DNA from: Ruminococcus champanellensis 18P13 = JCM 17042
GTDB taxonomy: Bacteria; Bacillota; Clostridia; Oscillospirales; Ruminococcaceae
Reading direction: 5' to 3'
DNA length: 64,000 bases
NCBI RefSeq assembly: GCF_000210095.1
Contig: NC_021039.1
Coordinates: forward strand, 2,142,113 to 2,206,112
The notes beneath the pieces were generated by a model, which saw only the letters and a list, made by a program, of their open reading frames with translations, searched no databases and had not been told where the DNA came from. Each line of letters opens with the position of its first letter. Within the stretch, counting starts at the first letter, position 1. Shown here piece after piece: positions 1-9,106 of the stretch. Both the position numbers and the translations under genes were made by a program.

Positions 1-238
1 GATGACTGTTAGCGTGAAACCCACCTACAAACTGTCTCAACCCCATAAATACGGCTATGAATACAACAACCGCAGGCAGCGTATGGGAAAACAGAGCAAT
101 CAGCAGGACGATAATGGTATTCAGCACATCAGAGATCAGCAGCTCCATTCCATATGCGTAGATCACCTCTTTGGATTCTTCCGTTATGTTCTGAACCACA
201 AAAAAGTGTGCTATGCTTTTTGCAAGTTTTGAAATCAT
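1..238 (-). CDS. agrB: AgrB-like peptide-processing membrane protease, N-terminal part (runs off the window)
   Basis: The minus strand from an ATG at 238 is open to the window edge (about 79 residues). The peptide starts MISKLAKSIAHFFVVQN and reaches RQFVGGFHANSH, the AgrB family signature whose His belongs to the Cys protease site. A hydrophobic helix precedes it. AgrB matures and exports the AgrD autoinducing peptide at the membrane. The catalytic Cys and any agrD would lie beyond position 1. A ribosome site (GCAGGAAG) lies about 10 nt before the ATG, and a strong promoter with paired repeats lies just upstream (261-350). It is the third gene in transcription order after the LytTR regulator and GHKL kinase, as expected for an agr block. 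Family call is firm; the rest of the protein is unseen. Confidence 0.85.
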   Translation of the reverse strand, partial: MISKLAKSIAHFFVVQNITEESKEVIYAYGMELLISDVLNTIIVLLIALFSHTLPAVVVFIAVFMGLRQFVGGFHANSH

Positions 239-260
239 TTCTGAATCACTTCCTGCAAAA

Positions 261-350
261 ATCATAACACAAGTTGCAAATTTTTTCAATAGGTTTTGAG
301 AAAAAAGGTCTCAAAAGTGTCCCCAAATGTCGTCTTCTTGTCCCGAAATG
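261..350 (-). promoter_or_regulatory. agrB promoter with two LytTR-type direct repeats and an inverted repeat
   Basis: On the minus strand, -35 TTGAAA (284-289) and -10 TATGAT (261-266) are 17 bp apart. Upstream are two 12-bp direct repeats, CATTTGGGGACA (318-329) and CATTTCGGGACA (339-350), differing at one base and spaced 21 bp start to start, so they lie on the same helix face. LytTR regulators such as AgrA bind paired direct repeats with this phasing. Between repeats and -35 is a perfect 8-bp inverted repeat (294-301 / 309-316). Inferred role: autoinduction by the adjacent response regulator. Confidence 0.7.
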
Positions 351-357
351 CAAATAG

Positions 358-1656
358 TTAAATTTGTAAACAATTACGAACCATAATGTTCAGCTTAAAA
401 ATTCCGTCATCATAATCGAAACTTACTAACCCACCCAATCTATCAACGGAGGATTTGATACTGTTTATCCCTATGCCGTGAAGCCCTTGTTCTTTCTTTG
501 TTGATGTTAAAACAGATGTATCTACCTTATCTGATGTATTTGTAATGACAATAAATAGCTTCTCTCGTTCTTCCATTAGGCTTATCCAAATATGCTTATG
601 TGATACACCAGCTCTCTGGCAACCTTCTATTGCATTGTCAAGAGCGTTTCCGATGATACGGCACAACTCCAATTCGTCTGCCTTGATATTTGTTATGATA
701 TTGACCTTGCAAATAAACTCTATACCGTATGTCTGAGCAAGAGAACCCTTGATGTTCACAATAGAATCGACGGCATTATTACCAGTATAGCAGAGTCTGT
801 TAGCAAGCCTTACAAATGAGCTTAGCTTGACAAGATATTCCTTAGCAGAATCAGTATCATTGTTTTCCAACATATCATTCAGAACTAAAAATTGATTTTC
901 AATATCGTGTTTAAACTCTCGTACTTGCTTGTATGACAGGGTAAGCAGCTTATAGTTTTCCTGTTCCTGTTGCTTTATTGTTTCAAGGTATTTTAACTTT
1001 ATCTTATCTTCAAAACTTTCAAAGAAATTAAACATAGCAAGGTTTATAAAGATAATTCCTGCAAGAGAAACGCCCAAAGAAACATAACTATAAGTGTTGC
1101 TGCCAACAAATCCATCAAGCATTGTTTGTAAAAGAAAAATACTTATGATTGGAATAACTATTATCAATATCCAATATTTTATCGGCAGTTCACGAATTTT
1201 TTTGTTTATTATGCGGTGCATCAATCCTATAAGCCATAAATAAATTATATTTGTGCCTACCATTCCGAGATAACGTCCTAAACCAGACTCTAAGAATTCA
1301 TCTGGTGTTCCCATATTAGCAATGCAAAGTAATCCAATCACAATAGGTTCAGATATAGATATAATCAGTAAAAACAATATGTTCCAAAATATTTTATGAC
1401 GGATTGAATCATCATAACAAATAAAGGACATGGAGCTAATAAGAATAATGGTTGTAATCAGATACACTAAAATATTATCTGTCAACAAAACTGTCGCTGA
1501 CAGTATTACAGTAGAAAGAAGATACGACAGATAAAGAACTGCTTTATTAACTTTTGCCTTACTCAACAAGGAAAAGTATAAGAATACCAACATCATTTCA
1601 ATTGCTACATTGACAATCTCAATGATATTTTCAATCAATACGGGCAACTCGATCAT
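358..1656 (-). CDS. AgrC-like GHKL sensor histidine kinase
   Basis: 432 aa. The N-terminal ~200 residues form about six hydrophobic segments typical of an AgrC peptide sensor. A dimerisation/phosphoacceptor helix follows with the H-box FKHDIENQF (His near residue 249), then a GHKL ATPase domain with N-box RIIGNALDNAIEG (about 330) and G-box HGIGINSIK (about 395). Family role: senses the autoinducing peptide made by AgrD/AgrB and phosphorylates the partner regulator. The start ATG overlaps the regulator's stop (ATGA), so the two are translationally coupled. Stop at 358, followed by the agrB promoter. Ligand is unknown. Confidence 0.9.
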   Translation of the reverse strand: MIELPVLIENIIEIVNVAIEMMLVFLYFSLLSKAKVNKAVLYLSYLLSTVILSATVLLTDNILVYLITTIILISSMSFICYDDSIRHKIFWNILFLLIISISEPIVIGLLCIANMGTPDEFLESGLGRYLGMVGTNIIYLWLIGLMHRIINKKIRELPIKYWILIIVIPIISIFLLQTMLDGFVGSNTYSYVSLGVSLAGIIFINLAMFNFFESFEDKIKLKYLETIKQQEQENYKLLTLSYKQVREFKHDIENQFLVLNDMLENNDTDSAKEYLVKLSSFVRLANRLCYTGNNAVDSIVNIKGSLAQTYGIEFICKVNIITNIKADELELCRIIGNALDNAIEGCQRAGVSHKHIWISLMEEREKLFIVITNTSDKVDTSVLTSTKKEQGLHGIGINSIKSSVDRLGGLVSFDYDDGIFKLNIMVRNCLQI

Positions 1657-2348
1657 CTCCCTGTTGCATAGTTAAGATAGCGAGCAACTATCTCATCTTT
1701 ATATGTTTTGCCTATGGGGATTTTTCTGCCGTTGCTTAGAATAATATCGTACTTGGTAATATTCTGTATATGGTCAAGATTTACAAGTATTCCACGGTTT
1801 ATAATAGCGAAATTGTACTTTAACAACTCGCCACACACAGTTGAAAAATCGCCGCCGTACTCCAATTCACCATTAACTGTGAATAGTGATACCTTTCTTC
1901 TATGTCCCTCAAAGTAAAGAATATCTGTCAGCCTGAACTTGAATGACAGATTTTTATTATTGAAAGTGAAAGTTCTAAATCGCTGCTGGCACTCAGCAAT
2001 GATAGAATTTAGCTGTTTGGTATATACATAGTCTGGCTGATTTTTCAATATATAGCGAAACGCTCCCACATCGTAGCCCTTAACGGCAAATTCGGCATAA
2101 TTCGTCAGGAAAGAAATAATAACTGAACCATCTATCTGTCTGATTCTTTCAGCGGTCTGCAATCCGGTCAGATCGGGCATTTCAACATCGAGTATGATGA
2201 CTTCATACATTCCCTTGACATAGAAACTCAATAAGTCTCTCCCGCTTGTAAATTCGTGTATTTCGCAGTCGGGGAGTTTCATTTCTCTTAATCTGTTATG
2301 AAGTTGTTTTAAGAATACAGGTTCATCATCAACGATAGCAATATTCAT
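1653..2348 (-). CDS. LytTR-family response regulator (AgrA-like)
   Basis: 231 aa from ATG 2348. An in-frame ATG at 2372 lacks a good ribosome site, while GAGGTGA precedes 2348. The receiver domain begins MNIAIVDDEP, carries the phosphoacceptor in ILDVEMP (about residue 54), and ends near GAFRYILK. The C-terminal LytTR DNA-binding domain (about 130-231) contains LTDILYFEGHRRKVSLFT and FAIINRGILVNLDHI. First gene of the block, driven by a strong promoter (2392-2420). Likely targets are the paired repeats at 318-350. It shares the AT-rich composition of the surrounding mobile region. Confidence 0.92.
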   Translation of the reverse strand: MNIAIVDDEPVFLKQLHNRLREMKLPDCEIHEFTSGRDLLSFYVKGMYEVIILDVEMPDLTGLQTAERIRQIDGSVIISFLTNYAEFAVKGYDVGAFRYILKNQPDYVYTKQLNSIIAECQQRFRTFTFNNKNLSFKFRLTDILYFEGHRRKVSLFTVNGELEYGGDFSTVCGELLKYNFAIINRGILVNLDHIQNITKYDIILSNGRKIPIGKTYKDEIVARYLNYATGR

Positions 2349-2391
2349 AGCAATCACCTCACAATTGGTCATGCTTTATGTATCAGTTATC

Positions 2392-2420
2392 ATTATACCA
2401 CATCGGAGAGATTATTTCAA
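2392..2420 (-). promoter_or_regulatory. Promoter of the agr-like regulator-kinase genes
   Basis: Minus strand -35 TTGAAA (2415-2420), 17-bp spacer, -10 TATAAT (2392-2397), about 45 bp ahead of the chosen ATG at 2348. Confidence 0.75.
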
Positions 2421-2421
2421 G

Positions 2422-2466
2422 AGAAAAAATAGCTATGCCTCCATTAATAGTTTCGGAGACATAGCC
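2422..2466 (-). terminator. Intrinsic terminator upstream of the agr-like block
   Basis: A 12-bp stem (GGCTATGTCTCC pairing with GGAGGCATAGCT, two wobble pairs) is followed on the minus strand by ATTTTTTCTC. It would end a minus-strand transcript entering from the right. The only candidate gene there is the truncated piece at 2477-2560. Confidence 0.7.
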
Positions 2467-2476
2467 TCATGTTGCG

Positions 2477-2560
2477 TTATTTTATATTCATCGAATATGG
2501 TCTATTGCCTGATTTAAGAGTGGGTGTACTTATAAGTGCTTCACAGATACTGTCCACGAT
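2477..2560 (-). pseudogene. Possible 3' stub of a lost minus-strand gene
   Basis: A minus-strand frame ends at a stop at 2477, 11 nt before the terminator at 2422-2466, reading ...ALISTPTLKSGNRPYSMNIK. Further right the same strand is antisense to the helicase gene, so at most about 28 C-terminal residues would survive. I do not recognise the family. The placement of a stop then a terminator is the only support. Confidence 0.3.
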
Positions 2561-5500
2561 ACCACGAAACTGCACGATTTCTTCTTTGCAGAAGCTCTCT
2601 CTAAGCTCAAAGGCGGCGGAATCATGGCATTCGTGACCTCGGCAGGCACACTTGACAAGCGTGATGAGAGTGTCCGCCAGATGTTGGCTGACAAGTCTGA
2701 TTTCATCGGTGCGATCAGACTGCCGGGTGGAAAGAACGGTGCATTTAAGGATAACGCCGGAACAGAGGTCACAACGGATATTATCTTCCTGAAAAAGCAT
2801 GAAGGCAAGTCACTTGCCGAAATGTCCGATATTCCCGATTGGGTTCATATCGGTGAAACGGCTGACGGTCTGCCGATCAACAAATACTTTGAACAGCACT
2901 CTGATATGGTGCTTGGTACAGTGGTCGAGGGTAATAAGCTCTACGGCAGCGGTACTATGGTTGTCGCTGAGGACGGTTTTGACCTGAGATCGGCGCTCCA
3001 TGAAGCGGTCGGAAAGCTGTCTGCGGAGATCAGTCATGAGCGTGGCAGAGATGTGTATGCGAAAACGGCTGACGGTGTGCAGGTGCAGATTCCATCGAAA
3101 CTGCGTAATTACAGCTTTTTCCTTTCTGACAATCAGGTCTTCTTCAAGAAAAATAATGCTGCCTGTGAGTTCCGTTTTGACAAGGGTACTGCACAGCACA
3201 AGCGTTTCAAGGCATTTATTGAGCTTCGTGATCTCACCCGTGAGCTGATCGAAGCAATGGAACTTGACAAGCCTGACAGCGTTATTAAGGATTTGCAGGC
3301 AAAGCTGAATGTGGCATACGATGATTTCTACAAGAAGTTCGGGCTTATCCACTCTCAGACCAACAAGCGTTATTTTGCGGAAGATGTGTCCTACAATCTT
3401 GTGGCAGGACTGGAAAAGAGCTATGATAAGACTAAGCTCCTTGAAAAGTCCGATATTTTCACAAAGCGGACTATCGTGCCGACGAATGCTGTGGAACACG
3501 TTGATACAGCACTTGAAGCACTCACGCTCTCCATTGCGGAGAAAGCACGGGTTGACTTTGAGTACATGAGTGGACTGACAGGTATGACCGAGGACGAGTT
3601 GAAGCACGACCTGACGAGCGAGATCTTCAAGATTCCACATACGGAGAACGAGTATCAGACGGCTTCGGAGTACCTTTCGGGCGATATTCGCAAGAAACTC
3701 CGTGAAGCTGAGGAAATCGCTGAGTATGATCCCGATTTCAATATCAATGTATCGGCGCTGAAACAGGCTATGCCTGAACCGCTGAAAGCCGGAGATATTG
3801 ACATTAAGCTCGGTGCTGCTTGGCTTGATCCGAAATACTATGAGCAGTTCATGTATGAGCTGTTGCAGACTCCGGCATATCAGCGGAGTGACAGTCCGTC
3901 TTCCCGTTGGAACAAGTCTGCTATCGTCGGTGTTGAGTATTCCGTTCACGCTAACTCTTTCCATGTAAGCAACAAATCTTCCGACAGGTCGGTGCTTGCG
4001 ACTCAGAAGTACGGCACACACAAGATGAACGCTTATGACATCTTTGAGCATTTGCTGAATCTGCAAGAGCCGAAGGTCTACAAGACGATCGAAGTGCCGG
4101 ACGGCTTGGGCGATACAAAGGAAAAGCGTGTGGTGGATATAGATGCTACCCGTGTCGTACAGCGTAAAGCCGATGATATTCGCAAAGCTTTCAAGGCGTG
4201 GATATTCAAAGATCCGCAACGCCGTGAAGCTATCGTAGAGAAGTATAACGAACTTTTCAACAGTATCCGTCCCCGTGAGTTCGATGGCTCGGCTCTTTCC
4301 TTCCCGATGATGACTTCGGATATTAAGCTCCACGACCATCAAAAGAACGCAATCGCTCATGCGATGTTTGGCGGTAATACGCTGTTTGCACACTGCGTGG
4401 GTGCGGGCAAAACCTTTGAAATGATCGCAACGGCGATGGAAAGCAAGCGATTAGGTTTGTGTACTAAGAGCCTGTTTGCCGTGCCGAATCATCTGACGGA
4501 GCAGATCGGTGACGATTTTCAGAAGCTCTATCCGGGAGCAAATATTCTTGTTGCTACCAAAAAGGACTTTCAGAAAGCAAATCGTCAGCAGCTCTTTGCA
4601 AAAATCGCAACTGGAAACTATGATGCGGTTATCATAGGTCACTCTCAGCTCGGTAAAATCCCTGTTTCAAAGGAGAGACAGGTCATGACGATCCAGAGTC
4701 AGATTGACGATATTCTCCGTGGTATCGAGGAACTGAAAAAGAGCGAAGGCTCTAAGTTTCAGATCAAGGCTATGGAGCGTACCCGTAAAAGTCTGCAAAA
4801 GCAGCTTGATAAGCTCGAAAAGGCTAATCAGGACGATACGCTGACCTTTGAACAACTTGGTATAGATCGCTTGTTCGTCGATGAAGCCCATGAGTTTAAG
4901 AACCTATTTGTTGCCACAAAATTGCAGAATGTAGCCGGAATTTCCAATTCTGCTTCGCAAAAAGCACTTGATTTGTTCCTCAAATGCCGTTATCTCGATG
5001 AAAAGACTGGCGGCAAAGGCGTGGTTTTTGCTACTGGAACGCCTCTCAGTAACAGCATTACAGAGCTTCACACCATGATGCGGTATTTGGAGTATGACTT
5101 CCTGAACAATCACGGATTACAGCACTTTGACAACTGGGTAGCAGTCTTTGGAGACCAGAAAACCGATTGGGAGTTAAAGCCTGCGGGCAATGGCTTCAAG
5201 GAGCGTACCCGTATCGCCAATTATACAGGTCTGCCCGAACTGATGAGTATGTTTAAGCAGGTCGCTGACATTCGTACTGCGGATACGCTGAAACTTGATG
5301 TGCCTGACTGTGAATATCAGGTGGTTCAAGTCGAAGCCACTCCGTTCCAGCAGGAGCTTGTTCAAGAGCTTGCCGACAGAGCTGATGCTATCAATGCAGG
5401 CAATGTTGATCCCACGATCGACAATATGCTCAAGATCACGTCGGACGGTAGGAAGCTTGGTCTTGATCCTCGTCTGATTGATCCGTCATTTGAAGATAAC

Positions 5501-5917
5501 CCCGATACAAAGCTCAACCGCTGTGTAGAGAATGTTGCCCGTATCCACGCTGAAACGGCTGAGGACAGGCTCACGCAGATCATCTTCTGTGATTTGGGCG
5601 TTCCGCACAAGGCAACAGGAGAAGCAGAGGCCGAGGACGAAGATGCCGACGATGCTAAAGATAAGAAATTTATTGCTGAGGTTGAATCATTGGAGGAAGA
5701 ATGCGATTTTTGCGTTTATGACGATATTCGTGACAAGCTGATCGCAAGGGGTATCCCTGCGGAGGAAATTGCATACATTCACGATGCGAAAACTGAACAG
5801 CAGAAATCCGATCTTTTTGATAAAGTCCGTAATGGTGAGATTCGTGTTCTGCTCGGTTCTACGGCAAAAATGGGTACGGGTACTAACGTACAGAAACGGC
5901 TTAAACTCGCTCCGTGA
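2561..5917 (+). pseudogene. N6-adenine methylase / DEAD-type helicase of a conjugative element, truncated at both ends
   Basis: The open frame codes ~1,100 residues from ATG 2624, but recognisable coding begins upstream: KLHDFFFAEALSKLKGGG runs straight into MAFVTSAGTLDKRD. This is the C-terminal half of an N6-adenine methyltransferase fold; the SAM-binding and NPPF/Y catalytic motifs are absent. The SNF2-like helicase follows, with Walker A HCVGAGKTFEM (about residue 592) and Walker B FVDEAHEFKN. The reading ends at LLGSTAKMGTGTNVQKRL then KLAP and stop, just before the expected QRxGRxxRxGN motif VI. Such giant methylase-helicases are cargo of Firmicutes conjugative elements. With both ends missing, activity is doubtful. 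Confidence 0.85.
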
Positions 5918-6067
5918 CCTCAGACCGCTGTTGCGAAACTTTCGCTCGATCGCTTCGTATTCTGCTTCGGTGAGGCGTATCTGCATATACCGATTATGTG
6001 GTTCGATCTCTGCTATTTTTCTCATCTCCTTCGTTCGGGGTTCAAGGGGTGTCCCTCTTGCAAGCAT
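5903..6067 (-). pseudogene. MobC-like relaxosome accessory protein, C-terminally truncated
   Basis: From an in-frame ATG at 6067 (or 6025) the minus strand reads GTPLEPRTKEMRKIAEIEPH, then NRYMQIRLTEAEYEAIERKF, then NSGLRSRSEF. This is the ribbon-helix-helix N-terminal region of MobC-type mobilisation proteins, which help relaxase bind oriT. Homology stops after SEF, exactly where the opposite-strand helicase frame loses its own homology (about 5905). The frame continues into antisense helicase sequence, so this is a deletion/inversion scar. An upstream in-frame extension (to 6238) may be the old oriT-proximal leader. Confidence 0.65.
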
Positions 6068-6116
6068 TGTATCGAAACATTCAATTTCTGAGAAATTGTA
6101 ATGCGGAGATACCGAG

Positions 6117-6240
6117 CTTGCTAGGTTTGAATCACGCCCTTCGTGCGTGACTTCAATTTGAGCCTTTGGCTCTGTAAAGTTTCCTCTCTCAGTTGGAGGA
6201 ATTGGAGCTTTGCGACTTCGGCTGCAATACCCCCTCACTT
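6117..6240. other. Candidate oriT-proximal region with small hairpins
   Basis: Upstream of the MobC-like fragment are two short perfect inverted repeats: TCACGC/GCGTGA (6132-6137 / 6145-6150) and GAGCC/GGCTC (6160-6164 / 6168-6172). oriT sites often lie beside mobC and contain such hairpins. No nick motif I can name is present, so this is weak inference. No gene is seen between 6240 and 6540. Confidence 0.25.
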
Positions 6241-6359
6241 ATTTACCGCCATATTTTAAAAATCGGGAAAGAAATCTGCAAGAGTTCACAAAAAGTTTAC
6301 GATTGAATTTGCTGGTGATACAGCATTCCGAACGTTATGCCGCTTTTTTCCGAACCCGA

Positions 6360-6515
6360 TTGATTCTCGTGCATAATTATGGTAAAATGTTAAGAGCAGG
6401 TTGTGTCCTTATCGCTGTCTGACAGAAGAAAAAATTTCATTTAGGGCGATGCGTGAACGGGATAAGTAAAACACAAAAATCCCTATTCTGAAACGGAATC
6501 CAGAACAGGGATTTT
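6360..6515 (+). promoter_or_regulatory. Promoter and leader hairpin ahead of the WYL regulator
   Basis: A promoter, TTGATT (6360-6365), 17-bp spacer, TAAAAT (6383-6388), is followed by a long hairpin: AAAATCCCTATTCTG (6476-6490) pairs with CAGAACAGGGATTTT (6501-6515), one mismatch, 10-nt loop. The hairpin lies between promoter and ribosome site (GGAGGG near 6530). It could be an attenuator or a terminator protecting the gene from read-through; the T-tract is weak. Confidence 0.5.
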
Positions 6516-6540
6516 CAGCTTTTGCAGGAGGGAAAATAAA

Positions 6541-7521
6541 ATGGATCATGAAAGAATTATATACATCTACGATTATCTGTCACGGTACACAGACGAGAAC
6601 CACGATGTATCGATCAGCCAAATACAAGAACACCTCGCCAATGTCTGCAATCTGACCAGGGTGAAGAACGTAACGATTCGCCGTGACCTTGACAGGCTGA
6701 CTGCTATGGGAAATCATATCGTAAAGCATAACCGTGAACATAACACAGCATACTATGCTTTAATTGACAAGGGTTTCTCATTCAATGAAATACGTTTCAT
6801 CGTTGATTCGATCTCGATAAACAAATTCCTGACAGCATTTCAGAAGAAAACACTGATAAAGAAATTTGAGGGTATGTGTTCCGATGCAGAGATCAGGCAG
6901 CTCATCAGCCGTATCGTTCTGAATGAACGTTGTTCCTCGACACTCGATCTCTTGGAAAACTTGGATAAGATTCATAGATTGATCGGTGAACGGCAGAAAA
7001 TAGATTTTGAATACGGCAAGTATGACGAAACAACGAAACAGATAGCTTATTACTATAAGAAACGGTAAATGCTCCCTGTGAGCGTGATCTACTTCCATGA
7101 GCGATTCTATCTTAAATGCCTCAATGAGAAGGACAGGAAATGGCGTATATATAGAGTTGACCGAATGAAGAATATCCTCGGTGGCGAAGTGTCTTATGTT
7201 CGGCTGCCACCAGAGGACAATTATGAGGGGTTCGTAACGGATATGTTTGCTCCTGAATACTTCACCGTAGTCACACTGCGGGTAAAGAAGTATCTGCTCG
7301 ATGAAATGAGGGAAAATTTTGAAGATTACGCTTCGATCCTTCACGATGAAGATGCTGACTATGTTCGTATCCGTGTACGGGTAGGTATCAACCGCAAATT
7401 TTATCTGTGGCTTATGCAGTATGGTGACGGTGTGGAGCTTGTTTCGCCTGCAAAAGAACGAGCTGAGTATTTGGAAGAAGTCCGTAAAATGCTCAGAGCT
7501 TATCCTGAATTTGCTGAGTAA
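6541..7521 (+). pseudogene. WYL-domain transcriptional regulator split by an in-frame stop codon
   Basis: Two abutting same-frame segments (175 and 150 residues) are separated only by TAA at 7066-7068. The first has an N-terminal helix-turn-helix (VKNVTIRRDLDRLTAMG) and the start of the WYL domain (KIDFEYGKYDETTK...YYKKR). The second resumes inside the WYL sheet (LPVSVIYFHERFYLKCLNEK, ...RIYRVDRMKNI) and ends with the WCX-like tail. WYL proteins have the order HTH-WYL-WCX in one chain of about 320 residues, which matches the sum. Re-initiation at ATG 7069 has no ribosome site. Most likely a nonsense mutation. Intact homologues regulate mobile-element or defence genes by ligand binding. Confidence 0.85.
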
Positions 7522-7698
7522 CAGCTTTGTGACGGCTCTTTCTGCAACTCACAAGCAACTCTTGTGCAACCCCATAATTAATGATCTGACGGTAAGCTGT
7601 CATTGTTCTCGGATAAACAGGTTTTGAATAGCTTTGAGCGAATCGGAGCATAATGAAAGGCAGTCGGTAGCAATGTCGGTTGTTTTCTTTCTGCCGAT

Positions 7699-7727
7699 TG
7701 ACCTTTCCGTTCCGTTGTGGTATAATT
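7699..7727 (+). promoter_or_regulatory. Promoter of the exonuclease gene
   Basis: TTGACC (7699-7704), 17-bp spacer, TATAAT (7722-7727), about 35 bp before the ATG at 7763; GGAGTGAT serves as ribosome site. Confidence 0.75.
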
Positions 7728-7762
7728 AACCTATAATCTGCTTTGCTTTGGAGTGATACGAT

Positions 7763-8293
7763 ATGGCAGTCTACATAGTCTTTGACGTTGAAACGCCCAA
7801 TCGTTCAAATGACCGTATGAGTGCGATAGGCATTTCTGCAATCAAGGATAATAAGATCGTGGCGAACTACTTTTCTCTTGTTGATCCCGAAACACACTTC
7901 GACTACTTCAACACTAAGCTCACCGGAATAGATGCGGATAAGGTCAAGGGCGCTCCGAATTTTGCAGAGCTATGGAAGAAGATTGATCCTATCATGAGCA
8001 AGGGTATCCTCGTTGCACATAATGCTGTGTTCAATATGAGCGTTCTTCGTGCCTGTCTGCGTGATTACGGTATCTCTTGGAAACCGACGGCAAAATACCT
8101 TTGTATGGTCCGGATCGGCAGGCGTGTTCTGCCTGATATGAAGCATAACCTAAACGTGATGTGCGATCACTACGGTATTGCTCTCGATCATCATCAGGCA
8201 GACAGTGATAGTCATGCCTGTGCGGAGATACTGCTGAGATATATCGAAAGCGGTATTGACGTGAGAGAATATGTGAAAGAATACAAACTATAA
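7763..8293 (+). CDS. DnaQ-like 3'-5' exonuclease (DEDD fold) with an altered ExoII motif
   Basis: 176 aa, single RNase-H-like exonuclease domain as in Pol III epsilon. ExoI is FDVETPN (D8, E10). ExoII reads VAHNAVFNMSVL, with Asn91 where the family has the metal-binding Asp of HNAxFD. ExoIII is HHQADSDSHACAEIL. It has its own promoter and terminator and no partner gene. Such stand-alone exonucleases are common cargo of Firmicutes integrative elements. The Asp-to-Asn change would be expected to weaken catalysis; whether it is natural or sequencing error cannot be told here. Confidence 0.88.
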   Translation: MAVYIVFDVETPNRSNDRMSAIGISAIKDNKIVANYFSLVDPETHFDYFNTKLTGIDADKVKGAPNFAELWKKIDPIMSKGILVAHNAVFNMSVLRACLRDYGISWKPTAKYLCMVRIGRRVLPDMKHNLNVMCDHYGIALDHHQADSDSHACAEILLRYIESGIDVREYVKEYKL

Positions 8294-8306
8294 ATCATCA
8301 ATTATC

Positions 8307-8343
8307 AGAGCTGTTGCGATAAAGCAATGGCTCTTTTCTTTTC
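8307..8343 (+). terminator. Terminator of the exonuclease gene
   Basis: AGAGCTGTTGC (8307-8317) pairs with GCAATGGCTCT (8324-8334) through an 11-bp stem with two wobble pairs and loop GATAAA, followed by TTTCTTTTC. Confidence 0.8.
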
Positions 8344-9106
8344 AGAATTACAAATTCTATCTATCTTAAATGATATAATAAAAAATGAAAGTTTGTTTCC
8401 AGAAAGCCAAATTTTGTACAACTGGTTTCATATAATGGAAGCAGACAAGCATATAACTCGATACTTTTGTGATGTCATTGAACAGTTCCATACAAGACTT
8501 GATCGGTAATCCATTACGGTCTTTAGGGGGTGATAGCTGTGTACTGGACGATGATAATAGATCACGGTCTGCATTGATTGCCTTGCGGATTTGTTTGTGC
8601 TGATACAGAAGTTGAGTGTGTTATGCTGTAAACTCTCGGTATAAAGGGCGGTCTGAGCAGATCAGGCCGTCCTTTTTCTTATGCCTAATGTGATAGGAAG
8701 ATGAAATTTTGGTGAAAAGTTGCCGCACTATGGCTTTGAACGAAGGGTTAGTTTTCAATAGTGGGACAGAGGTTTGAATGAGTTAGGTGAAAATGTTGGA
8801 TTGGTAGTGCATTATCAAAAAGTGCAGGAAAATGGGGCTTTTATAAAAATCGGGTGCTCCCGAACGGGAACGCCAAGAAGTTGCTTTTTATGCTGTAATA
8901 GTTCATAATAATAATATAAAACGCATTGGTGCGTTTCTCCAACGGTGAACCTTACTGCGCAGGGGCTACTCGATCACTGTATGGAAACTGAACATCAAAC
9001 AATCGAATGGACGAGTAATGTTTGATTGTCGGACGGGTATATTCCGAATGACAGGCTTACTATGTTCATTTGCTGATTTCCGTCCGACAGAAAGGACGGA
9101 ACCAGT
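8344..9106. other. 763 bp without a supported gene
   Basis: No convincing coding frame. A GTG at about 8539 behind AGGGGGTGAT opens only a 12-codon peptide, so 8520-8640 may be a gene remnant; it ends in the terminator at 8644-8680. Sequence around 8980-9030 has imperfect repeats of ATCAAACAATC / GTTTGATTGT. The stretch 8700-9100 otherwise shows nothing I can name. Confidence 0.5.
8644..8680 (+). terminator. Intrinsic terminator of an unidentified transcript
   Basis: AAGGGCGGTCTGA (8644-8656), loop GCAGA, TCAGGCCGTCCTT (8662-8674): 13 bp with two wobble pairs, then TTTTTCTT. Its gene, probably within 8510-8640, is lost or is a small RNA. Confidence 0.75.

Noticed and set aside
2-232. Open frame of 76 codons on the plus strand
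   Set aside because: It is antisense to the AgrB N-terminus, whose family motif is clear on the minus strand.
2810-4393. 527-codon open frame on the minus strand
   Set aside because: Antisense shadow of the helicase gene; no recognisable domain and the plus strand has clear motifs throughout.
8327-8509. 60-codon frame starting ATGGCTCTTTTC
   Set aside because: Its start lies inside the terminator hairpin of the exonuclease gene and no ribosome site precedes it.
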